A stretch of 64,000 nt of DNA, from the NCBI RefSeq assembly GCF_001467535.1, contig NZ_LNZC01000004.1, positions 62,001-126,000 of the forward strand, read 5' to 3'. Below the pieces are notes generated by a model that had not been told where the DNA came from, did no database searches, and saw only the letters and a list, made by a program, of their open reading frames with translations. A program made the translations under genes and the position numbers. Positions 61,103-64,000 of the stretch are shown here, piece by piece (position 1 is the stretch's first letter; the number at the start of each line of letters is the position of its first letter). This stretch comes from Legionella worsleiensis (lineage in GTDB: Bacteria; Pseudomonadota; Gammaproteobacteria; Legionellales; Legionellaceae).

Positions 61103-62396
61103 GCATCAAAGCCTCTATTTCGTCCACGTCAACGGGAAGGGCAGCGGTTAATACCTCATGTCCTGAAGCCGTAACCACGACATCATCTTCAATACGCACC
61201 CCTATATCCCACCAACGTGGATCTACACCACTCATTCCTGCACTAATGTATATTCCTGGCTCTACGGTTAATACCATTCCGGCCTCAAGAGGCCGCCATT
61301 CATGGTTGATTTTATATAGCCCTGAATCATGCACATCCAGCCCCAGCCAATGCCCTGAATTATGCATGTAAAAAGGCTTGTAGGCCTCTTGTTCTATCAA
61401 CTCATCCACAGCTCCGTGCAAAATACCTATTTCAACCAAACCTGCAGTTAAGATTTTAACCATAATTTGTTGCACTGCATTCCAGGCAAGACCTGGCTTA
61501 ATTGCAGCTATTCCTGCCTTTTGCGCTTTTAGAACCAATTCATAAATAATTTTTTGCTCGGGACTAAATCGGCCATTAACTGGAAAAGTCCGGGTTATAT
61601 CTGCGGCATAATTACCGAACTCTGCACCCGCATCAATCAACACGAGATCACCGTTTTTTAATGGTTTGTTGTTGTCAGTATAATGAAGAATACACGCATT
61701 ACCCCCACTGCCTACTATAGGATCATAGGCAACACTTCGGCACCCATGTCGACTGAACTCATAAATCAATTCAGCTTCCAATTGATACTCATATTCAAGG
61801 CTCTTGCATGCTTGCATGGCTCTTTGGTGCGCACCTACTGAAATACGGGCAGCCTGCCGCATTAAATCAAGCTCTGCTTCACTTTTGAACAAACGCATTT
61901 CGCTGAGCAAAGGCTCCAGATCACAAAAGGTTTCAGGCGCTTTAACCCCTTTTCTAACTTGAGATTTAATCGCATTTAAAGTCCGCATTAAACGCTTTTC
62001 CAAAGTTAAATCTCTGCCCAAAATAAAATAAACAGCCGACTTACCCATCATCAATTGCGGTAGCTCTGCGTCCAGACTGCTGATAGGAAAAGCGCTGTCC
62101 ATACCCAATTCACTCACAGCGCCTTCCTGCCCCAGGCGTTTACCCGTCCATTGTTCTTGAGCCGGATTGCGTGGACGATTAAACATGATGCTCTGGCCTG
62201 AATCACCAGAGGTGATGACTAACACGGCATCGGGCTCATTAAAGCCAGTTAAATAATAAAAATCACTATCTTGGCGAAATCGATAATGTGCATCGCCATT
62301 ACGCAGCGATTCCGGCGCTGCTGAAACGATTGCGATGCTGTCTTTGGCTAGTTGTTGCGCCAGCCTTTTTCGTCTGTTTTCATATTCACCAAGCAT
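61095..62396 (-). CDS. pepP: Xaa-Pro aminopeptidase P
   Basis: This 433-residue metallopeptidase removes N-terminal residues preceding proline. It has the AMPP N-terminal domain and a pita-bread domain with LIDAGAEFGNYAADITRTFP, MHNSGHWLGLDVHD, TVEPGIY and RIEDDV. All five metal ligands appear to be present. I start it at the ATG at 62396, 7 nt after AAGGA; a GTG two codons earlier is less likely. It lies 17 nt after the ygfB-like gene. Confidence 0.95.
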   Translation of the reverse strand: MLGEYENRRKRLAQQLAKDSIAIVSAAPESLRNGDAHYRFRQDSDFYYLTGFNEPDAVLVITSGDSGQSIMFNRPRNPAQEQWTGKRLGQEGAVSELGMDSAFPISSLDAELPQLMMGKSAVYFILGRDLTLEKRLMRTLNAIKSQVRKGVKAPETFCDLEPLLSEMRLFKSEAELDLMRQAARISVGAHQRAMQACKSLEYEYQLEAELIYEFSRHGCRSVAYDPIVGSGGNACILHYTDNNKPLKNGDLVLIDAGAEFGNYAADITRTFPVNGRFSPEQKIIYELVLKAQKAGIAAIKPGLAWNAVQQIMVKILTAGLVEIGILHGAVDELIEQEAYKPFYMHNSGHWLGLDVHDSGLYKINHEWRPLEAGMVLTVEPGIYISAGMSGVDPRWWDIGVRIEDDVVVTASGHEVLTAALPVDVDEIEALMRG

Positions 62397-62413
62397 AGTC
62401 ACATCCTTTTTAA

Positions 62414-62995
62414 TTAGTGGGTTGTTTCCGAACCGTTGCGTTCTCTTTCATTCATCACTAAATCACCATGCAAACGAATTACTGCCAACCGTGCATATTC
62501 GCTTACTTCCATTAGTGCTTTTTCATCTTCTTCATCTACATCAAGTGTGTCGCAGTCCAGTTCGGCAAATTCCATAATGTGCTGGAGCGCTTCCTGCGCT
62601 TCTTCTTCGTAAAACTGCTCCATCCCCACTCCTGCCATAGTCAATCCCTGAGTAAAGCCCTCGCACCACTCGCTAAACGCCTGAGCTCGCTCGACCAGCG
62701 AGCACTCTCCATCGGGTAGCAAAAGCTCAAAATCAAAAGCAAAATTATTGATTTGTTGCTGGCTAACTGTATAAACAGAAAACATAATCATTAAAGCGTT
62801 TCGGCTTTCTTCATCTTTTTTGTTGTTTAATAGTGCGCGTAAATAGGCCTCGCCCTGACTGTCAGCACCTGCACACAGATAACCGCACATCATCCCATGC
62901 AATTCACTTGCAGAAATACTGAGGGACAATACAGCAACAGATGCAACAAATTGATCATATTCAGGCAAATGCAGATGAGATTTTTCTACAGACAT
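62414..62995 (-). CDS. UPF0149/YgfB-like protein
   Basis: This 193-residue acidic helical protein has the family features SASELHGMMCGYLCAGADSQGEAYLRALL near the N-terminus and FSEWCEGFTQGLTMAG in the middle, with an acidic run of Asp/Glu around 150. Its role is not firmly known. It heads the ygfB-pepP-ubiH-visC operon, divergent from zapA 152 nt away. Confidence 0.92.
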   Translation of the reverse strand: MSVEKSHLHLPEYDQFVASVAVLSLSISASELHGMMCGYLCAGADSQGEAYLRALLNNKKDEESRNALMIMFSVYTVSQQQINNFAFDFELLLPDGECSLVERAQAFSEWCEGFTQGLTMAGVGMEQFYEEEAQEALQHIMEFAELDCDTLDVDEEDEKALMEVSEYARLAVIRLHGDLVMNERERNGSETTH

Positions 62996-63085
62996 AATTT
63001 ACTCGTTTTTCACAAATGATTAATGATAACCGATTTACAGTGAGTGTTCACCTGCCTTAACCACCTGCTAATAAATTATCACTAT

Positions 63086-63114
63086 TTGCTGCATTCCCGC
63101 AAAATTGCTACTAT
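63086..63114 (+). promoter_or_regulatory. Promoter of zapA
   Basis: TTGCTG (63086-63091) and TACTAT (63109-63114) are spaced by 17 nt, 33 nt before the zapA ATG. Confidence 0.5.
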
Positions 63115-63147
63115 TTAAAGAGCATAGGCTACAGTTAAGGCATAATA

Positions 63148-63468
63148 ATGACTCATATTAAAACCTGTAAAGTGAAAATATTAAATAAATCATATGATAT
63201 AAAATGCCCTGAAGGTGAAGAAGCCAACTTATTGCTCGCTGCTGAAAAGATAGACGAGCACATGCAACGCAATAAAAACAAGTTCAGAACGCTGGATAAT
63301 TTCCATAATTTACTTCTCGCTGCACTGGATATTGGTCACGAACTTATCTTGTGTAAAACCGAACAAGAGCAACAAAGACAAAAAGTAACTCAATTTATCA
63401 CTTCTTTAGAAAATAAAATTAACAAAACCGTAGGCGGAGAAGCCGATAACCTGCCGCACACTGATTAA
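63148..63468 (+). CDS. zapA: Cell division protein ZapA
   Basis: This 106-residue protein stabilises FtsZ polymers at midcell. The N-terminal ZapA fold is recognisable (VKILNKSYDIKCPEGEEANLLLAAEKIDEHM) and is followed by a coiled-coil region (about 70-100). It is divergent from the ygfB operon, as in E. coli. There is no 6S RNA gene in the 63 nt between it and the next gene. Confidence 0.93.
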   Translation: MTHIKTCKVKILNKSYDIKCPEGEEANLLLAAEKIDEHMQRNKNKFRTLDNFHNLLLAALDIGHELILCKTEQEQQRQKVTQFITSLENKINKTVGGEADNLPHTD

Positions 63469-63531
63469 TCACTGGTTATGTGGCATATTATTTTATAATA
63501 AACCGATTCAACTTGTTGAAAGGATTTCATC

Positions 63532-64000
63532 ATGAGACGTCAATGGTATCTTGGATTTGGGGTACTTTTATTAATTTTACTGGCTCTTTTTGCCATGCTT
63601 CATGACATCAAGTGGTTTATCGGGTTTATGATCCCACTGATCGTGCTGGGAATTTATGATGTGTGCCAGACAAAAAGCAGTATATTACGTAACTTTCCGG
63701 TATTAGGCCACGTGCGTTTTTTTCTGGAATTCATTCGCCCGGAGATTCAGCAATATTTTATCGCAACCGATGAAAGCGAACTGCCGTTTAACCGGGAAAT
63801 TCGTTCACTGGTGTACCAAAGATCTAAAAATTCCCGTGACACCATTCCCTTTGGAACAGAACGCGATATCTCCAGTGTTGGTTATACCTGGGCGCTGCAT
63901 TCATTAGTACCGAAACACGCTGCAGAAGTTGAAGACCGCATTACAGTAGGAGGCCCCGATTGTAAAAAACCCTATAATGCATCCCGGCTGAATATTTCGG
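63532..64000 (+). CDS. FMN-binding glutamate-synthase-like protein (partial, runs off the window)
   Basis: The open frame begins at ATG 63532 (AAGGA 8 nt upstream) and continues to the last base, so only 156 residues are seen. It has two N-terminal membrane helices (about 5-22 and 28-44), then PFGTERDIS and VGGPDCKKPYNASRLNIS, which match the beginning of the FMN-binding glutamate synthase-related family of membrane-anchored proteins. The catalytic part lies beyond the window. It follows zapA by 63 nt and may share its transcript. Confidence 0.85.
   Translation, partial: MRRQWYLGFGVLLLILLALFAMLHDIKWFIGFMIPLIVLGIYDVCQTKSSILRNFPVLGHVRFFLEFIRPEIQQYFIATDESELPFNREIRSLVYQRSKNSRDTIPFGTERDISSVGYTWALHSLVPKHAAEVEDRITVGGPDCKKPYNASRLNIS

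Noticed and set aside
63469..63531. 6S RNA (ssrS) after zapA, as in enterobacteria
   Set aside because: Only 63 nt lie between zapA and the next gene, far too short for 6S RNA.
1..64000. Genomic island or prophage insertion
   Set aside because: No integrase, transposase, tRNA or phage structural gene was found; candidate effectors occur singly between conserved genes.

Overview
The window looks like a chromosomal segment of a Legionella species other than a close relative of L. pneumophila strains I remember well. The evidence is a gammaproteobacterial gene set at moderate-to-low GC, an IcmL/DotI-like gene, a RocC-type ProQ/FinO protein, a VipF-type double-GNAT protein, and several large proteins with no bacterial housekeeping character placed between conserved genes. 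The gene order matches what I recall of the L. pneumophila chromosome between roughly the lpg0080s and lpg0140, read in reverse. That comparison is from memory and was not computed. I see no rRNA, tRNA, CRISPR array, insertion sequence or phage.

Layout. 1-3.7 kb: glycolytic run gap-pgk-pyk. 3.9-7.3 kb: a Legionella-type unknown protein, then rocC with an MltA-like exported protein on the minus strand, and a tiny membrane protein. 7.3-11.1 kb: dapB, a large minus-strand protein with a CX5R phosphatase-type loop, and a dodecin-like protein. 11.2-15.5 kb: mmsA-mmsB-acyl-CoA synthetase (valine and short-chain acid catabolism). 15.6-17.5 kb: engB, a cytochrome c4 and dsbA. 17.6-20.6 kb: a two-gene ABC importer. 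20.8-22.0 kb: a probable small RNA with three stem-loops, an IcmL-like gene and a DUF3592 protein. 22.1-26.8 kb: the glycine cleavage operon gcvT-gcvH-gcvPA-(YciI-like)-gcvPB. 26.9-35.5 kb: a GT39-type membrane glycosyltransferase, a small HTH protein, a DUF155 protein, a purine permease, a CDP-alcohol phosphatidyltransferase, exported MsrA and MsrB, VipF-like and a FabF-like synthase. 35.5-40.4 kb: an outer-membrane barrel, lpxD and polA. 40.5-45.0 kb: a 1,491-residue ankyrin-like solenoid protein with a terminal nuclear-localisation-like tail. 45.2-50.2 kb: rnr-rlmB-rpiA-nucleotidase on the minus strand. 50.4-58.7 kb: a small exported protein, YaiI, DUF4254, a large membrane protein with a proline-rich tail, the protease/transglutaminase-7TM/ATP-grasp operon, and a glycosyltransferase-like protein. 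58.7-64 kb: the ygfB-pepP-ubiH-visC operon, divergent zapA, and the start of an FMN glutamate-synthase-like gene that runs off the window.

Taken together the window is conserved core metabolism and RNA processing, interrupted by single genes that are candidate Dot/Icm type IV effectors (3862, 8238, 33187, 40525, 52353, 57758). The two most distinctive are the CX5R protein at 8238-10697 and the solenoid protein at 40525-45000. The most interesting non-coding item is the stem-loop RNA at about 20815-20913, together with a 22-bp dyad just upstream. Functions of unknown genes are inferences from motifs read by eye. No database search was possible.
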